Part shown: positions 53,769 to 64,000 of the stretch, piece after piece
How positions within the stretch are numbered: position 1 is the stretch's first letter
Layout of the letters: each line of letters begins with the position of its first letter
NCBI RefSeq assembly: GCF_900115475.1
Contig: NZ_FOWP01000009.1
Span: 1 to 64,000, forward strand
DNA from: Ectopseudomonas composti
GTDB lineage: Bacteria; Pseudomonadota; Gammaproteobacteria; Pseudomonadales; Pseudomonadaceae
DNA: 64,000 nt
Direction of reading: 5' to 3'
Program-made: the position numbers and the translations under genes
Notes under the pieces: generated by a model
Databases searched by the model: none
Told to the model about the DNA's origin: nothing
Seen by the model: the letters and a program-made list of their open reading frames with translations, nothing else

Positions 53769-54509
53769 TTACTGGGCGTCGAGCGCCTGGCCGTTGACGC
53801 CCTTGCTGTCCGGGCCCATCAGGTAGAGGTAGAGCGGCATGATGTCCTCGGGGAGTGGGCGAGTCGCCGGGTTCTCTCCTGGGTAGGCCTGGGCGCGCAT
53901 GGCCGTACGGGTTGCGCCGGGGTTGATGCTGTTGGCGCGAACGTTGGCGATACCGTCCAGCTCGTCCGCCATGACCTGCATCAGGCCCTCGGTCGCGAAC
54001 TTGGACACCGCATAGGCGCCCCAGTACGCGCGGCCCTTACGCCCGACGCTGCTGGAGGTGAAGGCGACGGAGGCATCCTCCGATAGCTTGAGCAGTGGCA
54101 GCAGGGTGCTGCTGAGCATGAACATGGCGTTGACGTTCACGTGCATCACGCGCATGAAATTGTCGCCGGACAGTTGCTCCAGCGGCGTACGCGGGCCGAG
54201 GATCGAGGCATTGTGCAGCAGGCCGTCGAGGCGGCCGAACTCGTTTTCGATCAGCACCGACAGTTCGTCGTACTGATGCGGCAGGGCGGTTTCCAGATTG
54301 AAGGGGATCACCACCGGCTGCGGATGACCAGCCGCCTCGATCTCGTCATAAACCTGGCTCAGGTTGGCTTCGGTCTTGCCCAGCAGCAGCACCGTCGCGC
54401 CATGTGCGGCGAAGCTCTTGGCGGCGGCCGCGCCGATACCACGGCCGGCACCGGTGATCAGGATGACGCGATCCTTGAGCAGGTCTGGGCGGGCGGTGTA
54501 GTCGAACAT
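53769..54509 (-). CDS. Short-chain dehydrogenase YciK
   Basis: A 246-residue SDR oxidoreductase. The ATG at 54509 follows GAAGGATC and avoids an upstream frame that would cross a repeat. The cofactor loop is TGAGRGIGAAAA. The catalytic set is Ser in FTSSSVGRKG, Tyr and Lys in YWGAYAVSKFA, and NSINPGATRTAM follows. NADP preference is suggested by the lack of an acidic residue after beta-2. The substrate is unknown; Pseudomonas and E. coli homologs are called YciK. It is last in the ubiG-mupP-yciK series. Confidence 0.88.
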   Translation of the reverse strand: MFDYTARPDLLKDRVILITGAGRGIGAAAAKSFAAHGATVLLLGKTEANLSQVYDEIEAAGHPQPVVIPFNLETALPHQYDELSVLIENEFGRLDGLLHNASILGPRTPLEQLSGDNFMRVMHVNVNAMFMLSSTLLPLLKLSEDASVAFTSSSVGRKGRAYWGAYAVSKFATEGLMQVMADELDGIANVRANSINPGATRTAMRAQAYPGENPATRPLPEDIMPLYLYLMGPDSKGVNGQALDAQ

Positions 54510-54537
54510 GTGAAGATCCTTCGGAGAACGCTTGGGG

Positions 54538-54591
54538 GTAGGGCGGGTGGAACCCGCCAAATGGAAGAGTGGCGGGTTGCAACCGCCCTAC
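54538..54591. repeat. Inverted repeat GTAGGGCGGGTGGAACCCGCC
   Basis: The unit at 54538-54558 faces a near-identical inverted copy at 54571-54591. It fills the gap between mupP and yciK. This type (GTAGGGCGGGTTGCAACCCGCC) is a dispersed Pseudomonas palindrome and could attenuate transcription into yciK. Confidence 0.75.
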
Positions 54592-54595
54592 GCGA

Positions 54596-55267
54596 TCAGC
54601 AGCCGCACAGCGCGCGATCGAGCACCGCACGCAGCTCCCGGGGGTGATCCACGACCACGTCGGCGCCCCAGTTGCGCGGGTTGTCTTCGGGGTGGATATA
54701 GCCATAGGCCACGGCTGCCGTGCGGCAGCCGGCGGCGCGACCGGACTCGATGTCGCGGGCGTCGTCGCCGATGAACAGCACTTCCTCGGGGTTGACCCCC
54801 ATCTGTTGGCAGGCAAGCAGCAGCATGTCTGGCGCGGGTTTGCTTTGTTCGACGTGGTCGGGGCAGACCAGCACCGCCGAGCGCGTCGCCAGATTCAGTC
54901 CCTGCATGATCGGCTCGGCGTAGCGCAGTGGCTTGTTGGTGGCGACGCCCCACAGCAGGCGCGCCTGTTCGATGTCGTCGAGTAGGGTTTCGATACCGTC
55001 GAACGGGCGGGTGAGGACGGCGCAGTGTTGCTGGTAGCGCTCCAGAAACTCCTGGCGCAGGGCTTCGAAGGCGGCCGAGTCCGGTGCTTCATCGAAGGCG
55101 CAGGCGACCATCGCGCGTGCACCACCGGATACCTGGTCACGAATGGCCTTGTCTGCCAGTGGCGGCAGGCCGCGGTCGGCACGCATGGCCTGGGTGATGG
55201 CGATGAAGTCCGGCGCCGAGTCCAGCAGGGTGCCGTCCATGTCGAAAAGAACTGCTTTCAAACGCAT
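54596..55267 (-). CDS. mupP: HAD phosphatase MupP (MurNAc-6-phosphate phosphatase)
   Basis: A 223-residue HAD hydrolase. Motif I is [14 protein letters not shown], motif II Thr/Ser in VATNKPLRY, and motifs III/IV are the lysine in SKPAPDMLL and [16 protein letters not shown]. It was long annotated as phosphoglycolate phosphatase. In Pseudomonas the gene next to ubiG is MupP of the peptidoglycan-recycling AmgK/MurU pathway, so this is preferred on context. It lies 5 bp after ubiG. Confidence 0.85.
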   Translation of the reverse strand: MRLKAVLFDMDGTLLDSAPDFIAITQAMRADRGLPPLADKAIRDQVSGGARAMVACAFDEAPDSAAFEALRQEFLERYQQHCAVLTRPFDGIETLLDDIEQARLLWGVATNKPLRYAEPIMQGLNLATRSAVLVCPDHVEQSKPAPDMLLLACQQMGVNPEEVLFIGDDARDIESGRAAGCRTAAVAYGYIHPEDNPRNWGADVVVDHPRELRAVLDRALCGC

Positions 55268-55272
55268 GCGTT

Positions 55273-55971
55273 CTACTCCTTGCGCAGCGTCTGGATCATG
55301 TAGTTGACGTCGACGTCGGCTTCCAGTTTGTAGTGTTTGGTCAGCGGGTTGTAGGTCAGGCCGATGATGTCCTTGACCTCAAGCCCGGCTGCGCGGCTCC
55401 AGGCGCCCAGTTCGGAGGGGCGAATGAACTTCTTGAAGTCGTGGGTACCGCGCGGCAGCAAGCGCAGGATGTATTCGGCGCCGATCACCGCGAACAGGTA
55501 AGCCTTGGGGTTGCGGTTGATGGTGGAGAAGAACACCTGGCCGCCCGGCTTGACCAGTGTGCAGCAGGCGCGGATGACCGAGGAGGGGTCGGGAACGTGT
55601 TCAAGCATCTCCAGGCAGGTGACGACATCGAACTGGCCTGGCATTTCCTCGGCCAGGGCTTCGGCGGTGATCTGCCGGTAGTCGACTTCAACGCCGGACT
55701 CCAACTGGTGCAGTTGGGCGACCGACAGCGGCGCCTCGCCCATGTCGATGCCAGTTACAGTAGCGCCACGTTGGGCCATGGACTCGCTGAGGATGCCGCC
55801 GCCGCAACCAACGTCCAGCACGCGTTTGCCGGCCAGGCCGACGCGCTCGTCGATCCAGTTGACCCGCAGCGGGTTGATGTCGTGCAGAGGCTTGAACTCG
55901 CTTTGCAGGTCCCACCAGCGGTGTGCCAGGGCCTCGAATTTGGCGATTTCGGCGCGGTCGACGTTGCTCAT
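55273..55971 (-). CDS. ubiG: Ubiquinone biosynthesis O-methyltransferase UbiG
   Basis: A 232-residue SAM-dependent enzyme catalysing both O-methylations of ubiquinone synthesis. The ATG at 55971 ([20 protein letters not shown]) matches known starts; an ATG two codons earlier is an alternative. SAM motif I is [16 protein letters not shown], and the region [15 protein letters not shown] and [10 protein letters not shown] are typical of UbiG. It is first gene of ubiG-mupP-yciK. Confidence 0.93.
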   Translation of the reverse strand: MSNVDRAEIAKFEALAHRWWDLQSEFKPLHDINPLRVNWIDERVGLAGKRVLDVGCGGGILSESMAQRGATVTGIDMGEAPLSVAQLHQLESGVEVDYRQITAEALAEEMPGQFDVVTCLEMLEHVPDPSSVIRACCTLVKPGGQVFFSTINRNPKAYLFAVIGAEYILRLLPRGTHDFKKFIRPSELGAWSRAAGLEVKDIIGLTYNPLTKHYKLEADVDVNYMIQTLRKE

Positions 55972-56146
55972 AAGCATCTCTATTCAAAGCGTGGAAAGCG
56001 TAGCGCCGCTATGTTGCCAGTTTAAGACCGGGCGTGGGGCGGCGCGGATTCGTTCAATGTATGTCAGTTTGTCGCAGGTGTTTGGGAATGTTGTCGTGCC
56101 CAAGGTTTATCGGCGGCTCACCTACTTCGTTGATACTCGGTCTGCC

Positions 56147-56170
56147 CCCTCTCCCATTTATGGGAGAGGG
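56147..56170. repeat. Perfect hairpin CCCTCTCCCA / TGGGAGAGGG
   Basis: A 10-bp perfect stem with a four-base TTTA loop, followed by TTGGGGAGAGG. It lies just beyond the stop of the MTA deaminase gene. The same phrase is a widespread intergenic repeat in Pseudomonas and other proteobacteria. It lacks a T-run on the minus strand, so it is not a standard terminator. Confidence 0.7.
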
Positions 56171-56191
56171 TTGGGGAGAGGATACGCCGTG

Positions 56192-57511
56192 TTATTTGCT
56201 GGCAATCCGGGTTCCCCATTCCCTGGCCTTGGCGATCAGCTCGCTTTCGTCCATACGGGTCAGGCGTCCATCGTCCAAGAGTTGCTTGCCGCCTACCCAG
56301 AGGTGTTTCACGCAGTCGCGGCCGCTGGCATAGATGAGCTGCGAGACCGGGTCGTAGATCGGTTGCTGGGCCAGGCCGGAAAGGTCGAATGCGACCACGT
56401 CGGCCAGCTTGCCCAGTTCCAGCGAGCCGGTCTGTGCTTCCAGTCCCAGTGCGCGGGCGCCGTTCAAGGTCGCCATGCGCAGGGCGCTATGCGCGTTCAG
56501 TGCGGTGGCGGAGCCGGCAACGGCCTTGGCCAGCAGGGCAGCGGTACGGGTTTCGCCGAGCAGGTCGAGGTCGTTGTTGCTGGCGGCGCCGTCGGTGCCG
56601 ATGGCGACGTTGACGCCGGCTTGCCACAGGCGCTCGACCGGGCAGAAGCCGCTGGCCAGTTTCAGGTTGGACTCGGGGCAATGCACAATGCTGCAGTTAT
56701 GCTCCACCAGCAGCGCCAGATCCTCATCATCGATCTGCGTCATGTGCACGGCCTGAAAGCGCGGGCCGAGCAGGCCGAGGCGGGCCAGGCGTGCCAGCGG
56801 GCGTTCACCGTGCTTGGCGACGGCCTCGGCCACTTCCTGCGCGGTTTCGTGCACGTGCATATGAATGCCGGCGTCCAGCTCATCGGCCAGTACGCGAATC
56901 TGCTCGAGCTTGTCGTCGCTGACGGTGTAGGGCGCGTGGGGGCCGAAGGCGATACGGATGCGCGGGTGCTGCTTGAGGTCATCGAACAGCTGCAGGCCCG
57001 TACGTAGGGCTTCGGCGGCATTGAGTGCGCCGGGTACCGGGAAGTCCAGCACAGGAACGGTGATTTGCGCACGCACGCCGGCGTTATGCACGCGTTCGGC
57101 GGCGGTCTGCGGGTAGAAGTACATGTCGGAGAAGCAACTGATGCCGCCCTTGATCTGTTCGGCGATGGCCAGATCGGTGCCGTCGCGGACGAAATCCTCG
57201 TCGACCCACTTACTCTCGGCAGGCCAGATATGCTCGTGCAGCCAGGTCATCAGCGGTAGGTCATCGGCAATGCCGCGTAGCAGCGTCATCGCCGCATGCC
57301 CGTGGGCGTTGATCAGCCCCGGAGCGAGCAGGCATTGTGGCAGTTCGCGCACTTCCGTTGCCGGGTGGCGCAGTGCCTCTGCACGTGGCGCGATCAGCGT
57401 GATGCGCCCGTCGCGGATGCCCAGGCCGTGATCGCGTAACACCACTCCGGCTGGCTCCACGGGCACCAGCCAGGTGGGCAGCAGCAACAGGTCGAGAGGG
57501 GCTTCGGGCAT
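56192..57511 (-). CDS. mtaD: Methylthioadenosine / S-adenosylhomocysteine deaminase
   Basis: A 439-residue amidohydrolase. Metal ligands are seen in [23 protein letters not shown] and [12 protein letters not shown] (catalytic Asp), with a histidine in FGPHAPYTV. The ortholog PA3170 was shown to deaminate 5'-methylthioadenosine to methylthioinosine. Divergent mtnA, acting later in methionine salvage, supports the same role. Family members also accept S-adenosylhomocysteine or adenosine. Length is typical. Confidence 0.85.
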   Translation of the reverse strand: MPEAPLDLLLLPTWLVPVEPAGVVLRDHGLGIRDGRITLIAPRAEALRHPATEVRELPQCLLAPGLINAHGHAAMTLLRGIADDLPLMTWLHEHIWPAESKWVDEDFVRDGTDLAIAEQIKGGISCFSDMYFYPQTAAERVHNAGVRAQITVPVLDFPVPGALNAAEALRTGLQLFDDLKQHPRIRIAFGPHAPYTVSDDKLEQIRVLADELDAGIHMHVHETAQEVAEAVAKHGERPLARLARLGLLGPRFQAVHMTQIDDEDLALLVEHNCSIVHCPESNLKLASGFCPVERLWQAGVNVAIGTDGAASNNDLDLLGETRTAALLAKAVAGSATALNAHSALRMATLNGARALGLEAQTGSLELGKLADVVAFDLSGLAQQPIYDPVSQLIYASGRDCVKHLWVGGKQLLDDGRLTRMDESELIAKAREWGTRIASK

Positions 57512-57670
57512 GGGGATTGTCCGTCTGGCTTGATCAGTGCAAGGAAGGCCGCCAGTGTATAGATGAACGCGCGCAGCTTGAAGTCGTCAGGGCGTGCCGG
57601 ATTGTTCGGCTGGCACCTGCCGGTCTGCGTATAATCCGCGATTTTTTGGCGGTGTAGGATGGAGTGTGCG

Positions 57671-58747
57671 ATGCGCGAGCAATTGCTGGCGGTGGAGAAG
57701 GTTCAGGCAATCGAGTGGCGCGATGGCGCGTTGTATTTGCTCGATCAGCGCCTGCTGCCGCACCGGCAGACCTGGTTGCGCTTTGATTCCGCTGCCGAGG
57801 TATCCGAGGCGATTCGCGACATGGTGGTGCGCGGTGCGCCCGCCATTGGCATCGCTGCGGCTTATGGCCTGGTGTTGGGCGCGCGTGCCCGGGCGCAAGC
57901 TGGCGCTGACTGGCGCGAGGCGCTGGAGGCTGATTTTGCCTGTCTAGAGCAGTCGCGCCCGACTGCGGTCAATCTGTTCTGGGCGCTGCAGCGCATGCGT
58001 GAGCGCCTGGTACGGCTCAAGGATGGCGATGATGCCTTGGCGCTGCTCGAAGCCGAGGCGGTCGGCATTCATGTCAGTGATCGCGAGGCCAATCTGACCA
58101 TGGCGCAACTGGGCATGGAGCTGATCCGCAAGCATCAGGGCAATCCGCAGGTATTGCTGACCCACTGCAACGCCGGCGCTTTGGCCACTGGTGGTTTCGG
58201 CACGGCGCTCGGGGTGATCCGCGCGGCGCATCTGGAGGGTTTGGTCGAGCACATTTATGTCGATGAGACTCGCCCTTGGCTGCAGGGCGCCCGGTTGACC
58301 GCCTGGGAGCTAGCTGGCGATGGCGTGCCGGTCAGTCTCAATGCTGATGCGGCGGCGGCTCATCTGATGAAGACCAAGGGCATCACCTGGGTGATCGTCG
58401 GGGCAGATCGCATCACGGCCAATGGTGACGTGGCCAACAAGATCGGTACCTATCAACTGGCGGTCAACGCCATGCATCATGGTGTGCGCCTGATGGTGGT
58501 GGCGCCCAGCTCGACCATCGACATGAGCCTGGAAAGTGGCGAAGACATCCTGCTCGAAGAGCGCGATGGCCGCGAGCTGCTGGAGGTGGCAGGTCATAGC
58601 GTGGCGGCTGACGTGCATGCGGTCAACCCGGTGTTCGATGTGACGCCGGCTGATCTGGTCGACTACATCGTGACCGAGAAGGGTGTGGTCGAGCGTCCTG
58701 ATAGCGCCAAGATGGCGCGGTTGATGTGCCGCAAGCGCCTGCATTGA
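57671..58747 (+). CDS. mtnA: S-methyl-5-thioribose-1-phosphate isomerase
   Basis: A 358-residue isomerase converting methylthioribose-1-phosphate to methylthioribulose-1-phosphate in methionine salvage. The ATG at 57671 gives [16 protein letters not shown]. The diagnostic segments are [35 protein letters not shown] (catalytic Cys) and [24 protein letters not shown] (catalytic Asp), read as landmarks. It is divergent from the MTA deaminase; an MTI phosphorylase, needed in between, is not in the window. Confidence 0.94.
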   Translation: MREQLLAVEKVQAIEWRDGALYLLDQRLLPHRQTWLRFDSAAEVSEAIRDMVVRGAPAIGIAAAYGLVLGARARAQAGADWREALEADFACLEQSRPTAVNLFWALQRMRERLVRLKDGDDALALLEAEAVGIHVSDREANLTMAQLGMELIRKHQGNPQVLLTHCNAGALATGGFGTALGVIRAAHLEGLVEHIYVDETRPWLQGARLTAWELAGDGVPVSLNADAAAAHLMKTKGITWVIVGADRITANGDVANKIGTYQLAVNAMHHGVRLMVVAPSSTIDMSLESGEDILLEERDGRELLEVAGHSVAADVHAVNPVFDVTPADLVDYIVTEKGVVERPDSAKMARLMCRKRLH

Positions 58748-58971
58748 ACCTGCCGTGCGCGCGCCTTCGCGGGGTAGGTGTGTGGCACGCTTTGTGGTAA
58801 TCTCCGGCAGTTTTCAAGGGGGCTGACTACAGCCGCCTTCACTGCATCGAATCGTGACATAACTCGTTGATTTGTCGTGAGTCGCTGATGGCCTGAGGCT
58901 ATCGCGACGTGCTCCATGGCGTTCAGGAAGAATGACGCGGAGTTTCACCAGAAAAAGGAACCAGGCTTCTC

Positions 58972-61749
58972 ATGGGCGAACTGGCCAAAGAAATCCTCCC
59001 GGTCAATATCGAAGACGAGCTGAAACAGTCCTACCTCGACTACGCGATGAGCGTGATCGTCGGGCGTGCGCTGCCGGATGCGCGCGATGGCTTGAAGCCG
59101 GTCCACCGTCGTGTGCTCTACGCCATGAGTGAACTGGGCAACGACTGGAACAAGCCTTACAAGAAATCCGCCCGTGTGGTCGGTGACGTGATTGGTAAGT
59201 ACCACCCGCACGGCGACACGGCGGTGTACGACACCATCGTGCGGATGGCTCAGGACTTCTCCTTGCGCTACCTGCTGGTCGATGGCCAGGGCAACTTCGG
59301 CTCGGTGGACGGCGACAACGCTGCCGCCATGCGATACACCGAAGTGCGTATGACCAAGCTGGCTCATGAGCTGCTAGCCGACCTGGACAAGGAAACCGTC
59401 GACTGGGTGCCCAACTACGACGGCACCGAGCAGATCCCTGCAGTCATGCCGACCAAGGTGCCGAACCTGCTGGTCAACGGCTCCAGCGGTATCGCCGTGG
59501 GCATGGCCACCAACATTCCGCCGCACAACCTCAGCGAGGTGATCGACGGCTGTCTGGCGCTGATCGACAACGCCGATCTGACCGTCGATGACCTGATGCA
59601 ATACATCCCGGGTCCGGATTTCCCCACCGCGGGCATCATCAACGGGCGCGCCGGCATCATCGAGGCCTACCGCACTGGCCGTGGTCGCATTTACGTACGC
59701 GCCCGGGTCGAGGTCGAAGACATCGACAAGGTCGGCGGTCGCCAGCAACTGGTGGTCACCGAACTGCCGTACCAGCTGAACAAGGCGCGTCTGATCGAGA
59801 AGATCGCCGAGCTGGTCAAAGAGAAGAAGATCGAAGGCATCACCGAGCTGCGTGACGAGTCCGACAAGGACGGTATGCGCGTGGTGATCGAGCTGCGTCG
59901 TGGTGAAGTGCCGGACGTAGTGCTGAACAACCTCTACGCCCAGACTCAGATGCAGAGCGTGTTCGGTATCAACGTCGTGGCGCTGGTCGACGGTCAGCCG
60001 AAGATCATGAACCTCAAGGACATGCTCGAGGTGTTCGTCCGTCACCGCCGTGAAGTGGTGACCCGGCGTACCGTATACGAGCTGCGCAAGGCGCGTGAGC
60101 GTGGGCATATCCTTGAAGGTCAGGCGGTTGCGCTGTCCAACATCGATCCGGTAATCGAGCTGATCAAGGCCTCGCCGACTCCGGCCGAAGCCAAGGAGCG
60201 CTTGATCGCCACTGCCTGGGAATCGTCCGCCGTGGAGGCCATGGTCGAGCGCGCTGGTGCTGATTCCTGCCGTCCGGAAGGGCTCGATCCGCAATATGGC
60301 TTGCGTGATGGCAAGTACTTCCTCTCGCCCGAGCAGGCCCAGGCCATCCTCGAGTTGCGTTTGCACCGCCTGACCGGTCTGGAGCACGAGAAGCTGCTGG
60401 CCGAGTACCAGGAAATCCTCAGCCTGATCGGCGAGCTGATCCACATCCTGACCAGCCCCGTGCGCCTGATGGAAGTGATCCGCGAGGAGCTGGAGAAGGT
60501 CAAGGCCGAGTTTGGCGACGCTCGTCGTACCGAAATTACCGCCTCGCGTCAGGATCTGACCATCGCTGACCTGATCACCGAGGAAGAGCGTGTTGTCACC
60601 ATCTCCCACGGTGGCTACGCCAAGAGCCAGCCGCTGGCTGCCTACGAGGCCCAGCGCCGCGGTGGCAAGGGTAAGTCCGCCACTGGCGTGAAGGACGAGG
60701 ACTACGTCGAGCACCTGTTGGTTGCCAACAGTCACGCCACCCTGTTGCTGTTCTCCAGCAAGGGCAAGGTGTACTGGCTGCGTACTTTCGAAATTCCCGA
60801 GGCATCGCGTGCTGCCCGTGGCCGTCCGTTGGTCAACTTGCTGCCGCTGGATGAGGGCGAGCGCATCACCGCGATGTTGCAGATCGACCTCGAAGCCCTG
60901 CAGCAGAGCGCTGGCGCCGACGAAGACCTGGACGACGAAGGCGTGCTGATCGAAGGCGAAGCCGTCGAAGTGGTCGAGGCCGAAGAAGTCGAAGAAGTCG
61001 AGGGTGAAATCCCTGAACTGGTTGCCGAGCCGACTGGTGCCTTCATCTTCATGGCCACCGCTTTCGGTACCGTGAAGAAGACCCCGCTGGTGCAGTTCAG
61101 CCGTCCGCGTAGCGCCGGTCTGATCGCCTTGAGGCTGGAAGAGGGCGACACCCTGATCGCTGCCGCCATTACCGATGGTGCCAAGGAAGTCATGCTGTTC
61201 TCCGACGCCGGCAAGGTACTGCGCTTCGCCGAGAGCAAGGTGCGTACCATGGGTCGTACCGCGCGTGGTGTGCGCGGCATGCGCCTGGGCAAGGAGCAAC
61301 AACTGATCTCCATGCTGATTCCAGAGTCTGGCGCACAGATTCTCACCGCCTCCGAGCGTGGTTTCGGCAAGCGTACTGGTCTGGGCAAGTTCCCGCGTCG
61401 CGGTCGTGGCGGTCAGGGCGTGATCGCCATGGTCACCAGTGAGCGTAACGGCAAGTTGGTCGGCGCCATCCAGGTGCAGGACGGTGAGGAAATCATGCTG
61501 ATTTCCGATCAGGGCACCCTGGTGCGTACCCGTGTCGACGAAGTGTCCAGTTCTGGTCGTAACACCCAGGGCGTGACCCTGATCAAGCTGGCCAAGGACG
61601 AGACCCTGGTTGGCCTGGAGCGCGTGCAGGAGCCAGCACCGATAGAAGAGGACGAACTGGCTGAAGGTGAAGAGGGCGTTGAAGTTGCTGAAAGCGCCGA
61701 AAACGCCGAAGCGCCGGTCGCCGATGCCGAGGACGGCCGCGAGGAGTGA
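58972..61749 (+). CDS. gyrA: DNA gyrase subunit A
   Basis: A 925-residue topoisomerase subunit that cuts and rejoins DNA. The catalytic tyrosine is Tyr122 (AMRYTEVR). The quinolone-resistance region reads [10 protein letters not shown], with Thr83 and Asp87 unchanged. The C-terminal beta-pinwheel carries the GyrA box near [13 protein letters not shown] Glu/Val-rich acidic insertion of about 45 residues sits at about 641-687 within the pinwheel, and the tail is also acidic, making it about 50 residues longer than E. coli GyrA. A 224-bp leader lies between mtnA and the ATG. Confidence 0.97.
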   Translation: MGELAKEILPVNIEDELKQSYLDYAMSVIVGRALPDARDGLKPVHRRVLYAMSELGNDWNKPYKKSARVVGDVIGKYHPHGDTAVYDTIVRMAQDFSLRYLLVDGQGNFGSVDGDNAAAMRYTEVRMTKLAHELLADLDKETVDWVPNYDGTEQIPAVMPTKVPNLLVNGSSGIAVGMATNIPPHNLSEVIDGCLALIDNADLTVDDLMQYIPGPDFPTAGIINGRAGIIEAYRTGRGRIYVRARVEVEDIDKVGGRQQLVVTELPYQLNKARLIEKIAELVKEKKIEGITELRDESDKDGMRVVIELRRGEVPDVVLNNLYAQTQMQSVFGINVVALVDGQPKIMNLKDMLEVFVRHRREVVTRRTVYELRKARERGHILEGQAVALSNIDPVIELIKASPTPAEAKERLIATAWESSAVEAMVERAGADSCRPEGLDPQYGLRDGKYFLSPEQAQAILELRLHRLTGLEHEKLLAEYQEILSLIGELIHILTSPVRLMEVIREELEKVKAEFGDARRTEITASRQDLTIADLITEEERVVTISHGGYAKSQPLAAYEAQRRGGKGKSATGVKDEDYVEHLLVANSHATLLLFSSKGKVYWLRTFEIPEASRAARGRPLVNLLPLDEGERITAMLQIDLEALQQSAGADEDLDDEGVLIEGEAVEVVEAEEVEEVEGEIPELVAEPTGAFIFMATAFGTVKKTPLVQFSRPRSAGLIALRLEEGDTLIAAAITDGAKEVMLFSDAGKVLRFAESKVRTMGRTARGVRGMRLGKEQQLISMLIPESGAQILTASERGFGKRTGLGKFPRRGRGGQGVIAMVTSERNGKLVGAIQVQDGEEIMLISDQGTLVRTRVDEVSSSGRNTQGVTLIKLAKDETLVGLERVQEPAPIEEDELAEGEEGVEVAESAENAEAPVADAEDGREE

Positions 61750-61876
61750 CGTCGGGCTCCGTGGGAGGGGGTTTAGCCGCGACTGTCGCTGCTGACGCGC
61801 CTCCCGCAAGCACGGCAGGCAGTGTGGACATGCCATCGCCTGGTGGTGGCGTTCTGTGAATCTGAGAGAGACAGAC

Positions 61877-62962
61877 GTGAGCAAGCGAGCTTTTAACTTC
61901 TGCGCCGGCCCTGCCGCGCTGCCAACCGCTGTACTGCAACGTGCCCAGGCCGAGATGCTCGACTGGCAAGGCAAGGGCCTCTCGGTGATGGAGATGAGCC
62001 ATCGCAGCGACGAGTACGTGGCCATCGCTAGCCAGGCCGAGCAGGACCTGCGTGATCTGCTCGCCGTGCCCAGTGACTACAAGGTGCTGTTCCTGCAAGG
62101 CGGTGCCAGCCAGCAGTTCGCCGAAATCCCGCTGAACCTGCTGCCGGAAGATGGTGTGGCGGATTACATCGAGACCGGTATCTGGTCGAAGAAGGCCATC
62201 GAAGAGGCGCGTCGTTACGGCGCCATCAACGTGGCCGCCAGTGCCAAGGCTCATGACTATTTCGCCATTCCTGGGCAGAACGACTGGCAACTGTCGAAAG
62301 ACGCGGCCTACGTGCATTACTGCAGCAACGAGACCATCGGCGGCCTGCAGTTCGACTGGGTGCCGCAGGTTGGCGATACTCCGCTGGTCGTGGACATGTC
62401 CTCGGACATTCTCTCGCGTTCGCTCGATGTTTCGCAGTTCGGTCTGATCTATGCCGGTGCGCAGAAGAACATCGGTCCTAGCGGCCTGGTGGTCGTGATC
62501 GTGCGTGAAGACTTGCTCGGTCGTGCGCGCTCCAGCTGCCCGACCATGCTCGACTACAAGATCTCCGCCGATAACGGTTCGATGTACAACACCCCGGCGA
62601 CCTATTCCTGGTACCTCTCCGGCCTGGTCTTCCAGTGGCTGAAGGAGCAGGGCGGCGTCGAGGCGATGGAGCGTATCAACCGCGCCAAGAAGAACCTGCT
62701 GTACAAGGCCATCGACGACAGTGATTTCTATAGCAACCCCATCGCCCACAACGCGCGCTCCTGGATGAACGTGCCGTTCCGCCTGGCCGACGAGAAGTTG
62801 GACAAAGCCTTCCTCGCCGGTGCCGATGCGCGCGGCCTGCTCAATCTGAAAGGGCATCGTTCGGTCGGCGGCATGCGTGCTTCGATCTATAACGCTGTTG
62901 GCATGGACGCGGTCGAGGCGCTGGTGGCCTACATGACCGAGTTCGAGAAGGAGCATGCCTGA
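61877..62962 (+). CDS. serC: Phosphoserine aminotransferase
   Basis: A 361-residue PLP enzyme of serine and pyridoxal phosphate synthesis. The GTG at 61877, behind AGAGAGA, gives SKRAFNFCAGPAALP, the standard start; a GTG 21 bp earlier is not preferred. The PLP lysine lies in IYAGAQKNIGPSG, and the C-terminus has GHRSVGGMRASIYNA. Its stop overlaps a spare ATG of the next frame, and pheA starts 1 bp after the stop, in the usual gyrA-serC-pheA order. Confidence 0.95.
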   Translation: MSKRAFNFCAGPAALPTAVLQRAQAEMLDWQGKGLSVMEMSHRSDEYVAIASQAEQDLRDLLAVPSDYKVLFLQGGASQQFAEIPLNLLPEDGVADYIETGIWSKKAIEEARRYGAINVAASAKAHDYFAIPGQNDWQLSKDAAYVHYCSNETIGGLQFDWVPQVGDTPLVVDMSSDILSRSLDVSQFGLIYAGAQKNIGPSGLVVVIVREDLLGRARSSCPTMLDYKISADNGSMYNTPATYSWYLSGLVFQWLKEQGGVEAMERINRAKKNLLYKAIDDSDFYSNPIAHNARSWMNVPFRLADEKLDKAFLAGADARGLLNLKGHRSVGGMRASIYNAVGMDAVEALVAYMTEFEKEHA

Positions 62963-62963
62963 T

Positions 62964-64000
62964 ATGTCCGAGCAGGAGTTGCAAGCGCTGCGGGTGCGCA
63001 TCGACAACCTCGACGAGCGCATTCTCGAGCTGATCAGCGACCGCGCGCGCTGCGCCGAAGAAGTCGCGCGAGTGAAAATGAAGGAGCTGAAGGAAGGCGA
63101 GTCGCCGGTCTTCTACCGTCCTGAGCGCGAAGCCCAGGTGCTCAAGCGCGTGATGGAGCGCAACCAAGGTCCGCTGGGCAACGAGGAAATGGCGCGGCTG
63201 TTCCGCGAAATCATGTCCTCCTGCCTGGCGCTGGAAAACCCGCTGAAAGTTGCCTACCTCGGCCCTGAAGGCACCTTTAGTCAGGCCGCAGCGATGAAGC
63301 ACTTCGGTCATGCGGTGATCAGCGTGCCGATGGCCGCCATCGACGAGGTGTTCCGCGAAGTGGCTGCCGGCGCGGTAAACTTCGGCGTGGTGCCAGTGGA
63401 GAACTCCACCGAAGGCGCGATCAACCACACCCTCGACAGCTTCCTCGAGCACGATATGGTCATCTGTGGTGAGGTGGAGTTGCGCATTCACCACCATCTG
63501 CTGGTGGGCGATACCACCCAGACCGACAAGATCACTCGCATCTATTCTCATGCCCAATCGCTGGCGCAGTGCCGCAAGTGGCTGGACGCGCATTACCCGA
63601 ATGTCGAGCGTGTGGCGGTTTCCAGCAACGCCGACGCCGCCAAGCGGGTCAAGAGCGAGTGGAACAGTGCGGCCATCGCCGGCGACATGGCGGCCAACCT
63701 GTATGGCCTGACCAAGCTGGCCGAGAAGATCGAAGATCGCCCGGACAACTCCACGCGCTTTTTGATCATCGGTAGCCAGGAAGTGCCGCCGACTGGCGAT
63801 GACAAGACTTCGATCATCGTTTCCATGCGCAACAAGCCGGGCGCGCTGCACGAGTTGCTGGTGCCTTTCCACAATAACGGCATCGACCTGACCCGCATCG
63901 AAACTCGCCCGTCGCGCAGCGGTAAGTGGACCTACGTGTTCTTCATCGACTTTGTCGGTCACCACCGCGATCCGCTGATCAAGGATGTGCTTGAGAAGCT
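62964..64000 (+). CDS. pheA: Bifunctional chorismate mutase / prephenate dehydratase (3' end outside window)
   Basis: The first 345 residues of the P-protein that converts chorismate through prephenate to phenylpyruvate. The ATG at 62964 is used (GGAG 10 bp upstream); the in-frame ATG at 62955 is too close to that site. The AroQ mutase domain starts LRVRIDNLDERILELISDRA. The dehydratase has YLGPEGTFSQAAA, VPVENSTEGAINHT and SSNADAAKRV, then a Thr/Arg pair in DNSTRFLIIG. The ACT domain follows with KPGALHELLVPF and the Phe-binding ESRP-equivalent IETRPSRSG. About 20 residues are missing at the window end. Confidence 0.95.
   Translation, partial: MSEQELQALRVRIDNLDERILELISDRARCAEEVARVKMKELKEGESPVFYRPEREAQVLKRVMERNQGPLGNEEMARLFREIMSSCLALENPLKVAYLGPEGTFSQAAAMKHFGHAVISVPMAAIDEVFREVAAGAVNFGVVPVENSTEGAINHTLDSFLEHDMVICGEVELRIHHHLLVGDTTQTDKITRIYSHAQSLAQCRKWLDAHYPNVERVAVSSNADAAKRVKSEWNSAAIAGDMAANLYGLTKLAEKIEDRPDNSTRFLIIGSQEVPPTGDDKTSIIVSMRNKPGALHELLVPFHNNGIDLTRIETRPSRSGKWTYVFFIDFVGHHRDPLIKDVLEK

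Noticed and set aside
58820..58840. GGCTG...CAGCC stem in the gyrA leader as a terminator or riboswitch
   Set aside because: Short stem without T-run or any conserved riboswitch pattern.
59374..62025. 883-codon minus-strand frame opposite gyrA
   Set aside because: Long only because of the codon bias of gyrA; no homologous motif and no start context.

Overview
The window looks like a chromosomal segment of a Pseudomonas species, probably in the P. aeruginosa/mendocina/alcaligenes part of the genus. Grounds: high GC, dispersed Pseudomonas-type REP palindromes, and a gene order recalled as close to the P. aeruginosa block that runs pheA-serC-gyrA-mtnA-MTA deaminase-ubiG-mupP-yciK, cpxR/P/S, trkH, cyaB and plcP-agt. 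The species assignment is inference; no database was searched.

Layout. 1-0.36 kb: right end of an IS481-family element. 0.5-20.2 kb: a complete Lap adhesion locus. It holds the type I secretion genes lapE-lapB-lapC (minus strand), a roughly 3,690-residue LapA-like adhesin (plus strand) with a TAAG-type processing site, a small conserved gene of unknown role, and the lapG protease and lapD c-di-GMP receptor genes (minus strand). Export by LapEBC, retention by the N-terminal module, cleavage by LapG and sequestration of LapG by c-di-GMP-bound LapD together form one switchable adhesion system. The adhesin carries three DUF4114-like modules, a 549-bp tandem duplication and a von Willebrand A domain. 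20.4-31.9 kb: YbaN, UPF0149, RecQ, a membrane diguanylate cyclase, a MarR/SlyA regulator, a short FimV-like protein, the PlpD patatin, a SelW-like protein, a MITE-like repeat, an EamA transporter and CsaA.

32-38.6 kb: an AraC regulator, a predicted phosphate-starvation lipid-remodelling pair (PlcP phospholipase and Agt glycosyltransferase) behind four 11-bp-phased Pho half-sites, the CyaB adenylate cyclase, an HD protein, an Mpo1-like protein and a second AraC regulator. 38.7-41.6 kb: two tandem trkH potassium transporter genes. 41.8-47.9 kb: YkgJ-type and nitroreductase genes, a Cpx envelope-stress operon with a candidate CpxR box in front of cpxP, RNase AM and a Sua5/YciO protein. 48-53.5 kb: trpS, scpA-scpB, DUF1289, rluB with a strong terminator, and another diguanylate cyclase. 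53.8-64 kb: ubiG-mupP-yciK, MTA deaminase divergent from mtnA, gyrA, serC and the start of pheA, which runs off the window.

No tRNA, rRNA, CRISPR array or prophage was recognised. Most unusual are the adhesin architecture, the Pho-box array, the Cpx box, the MITE-like element and the tandem trkH genes.
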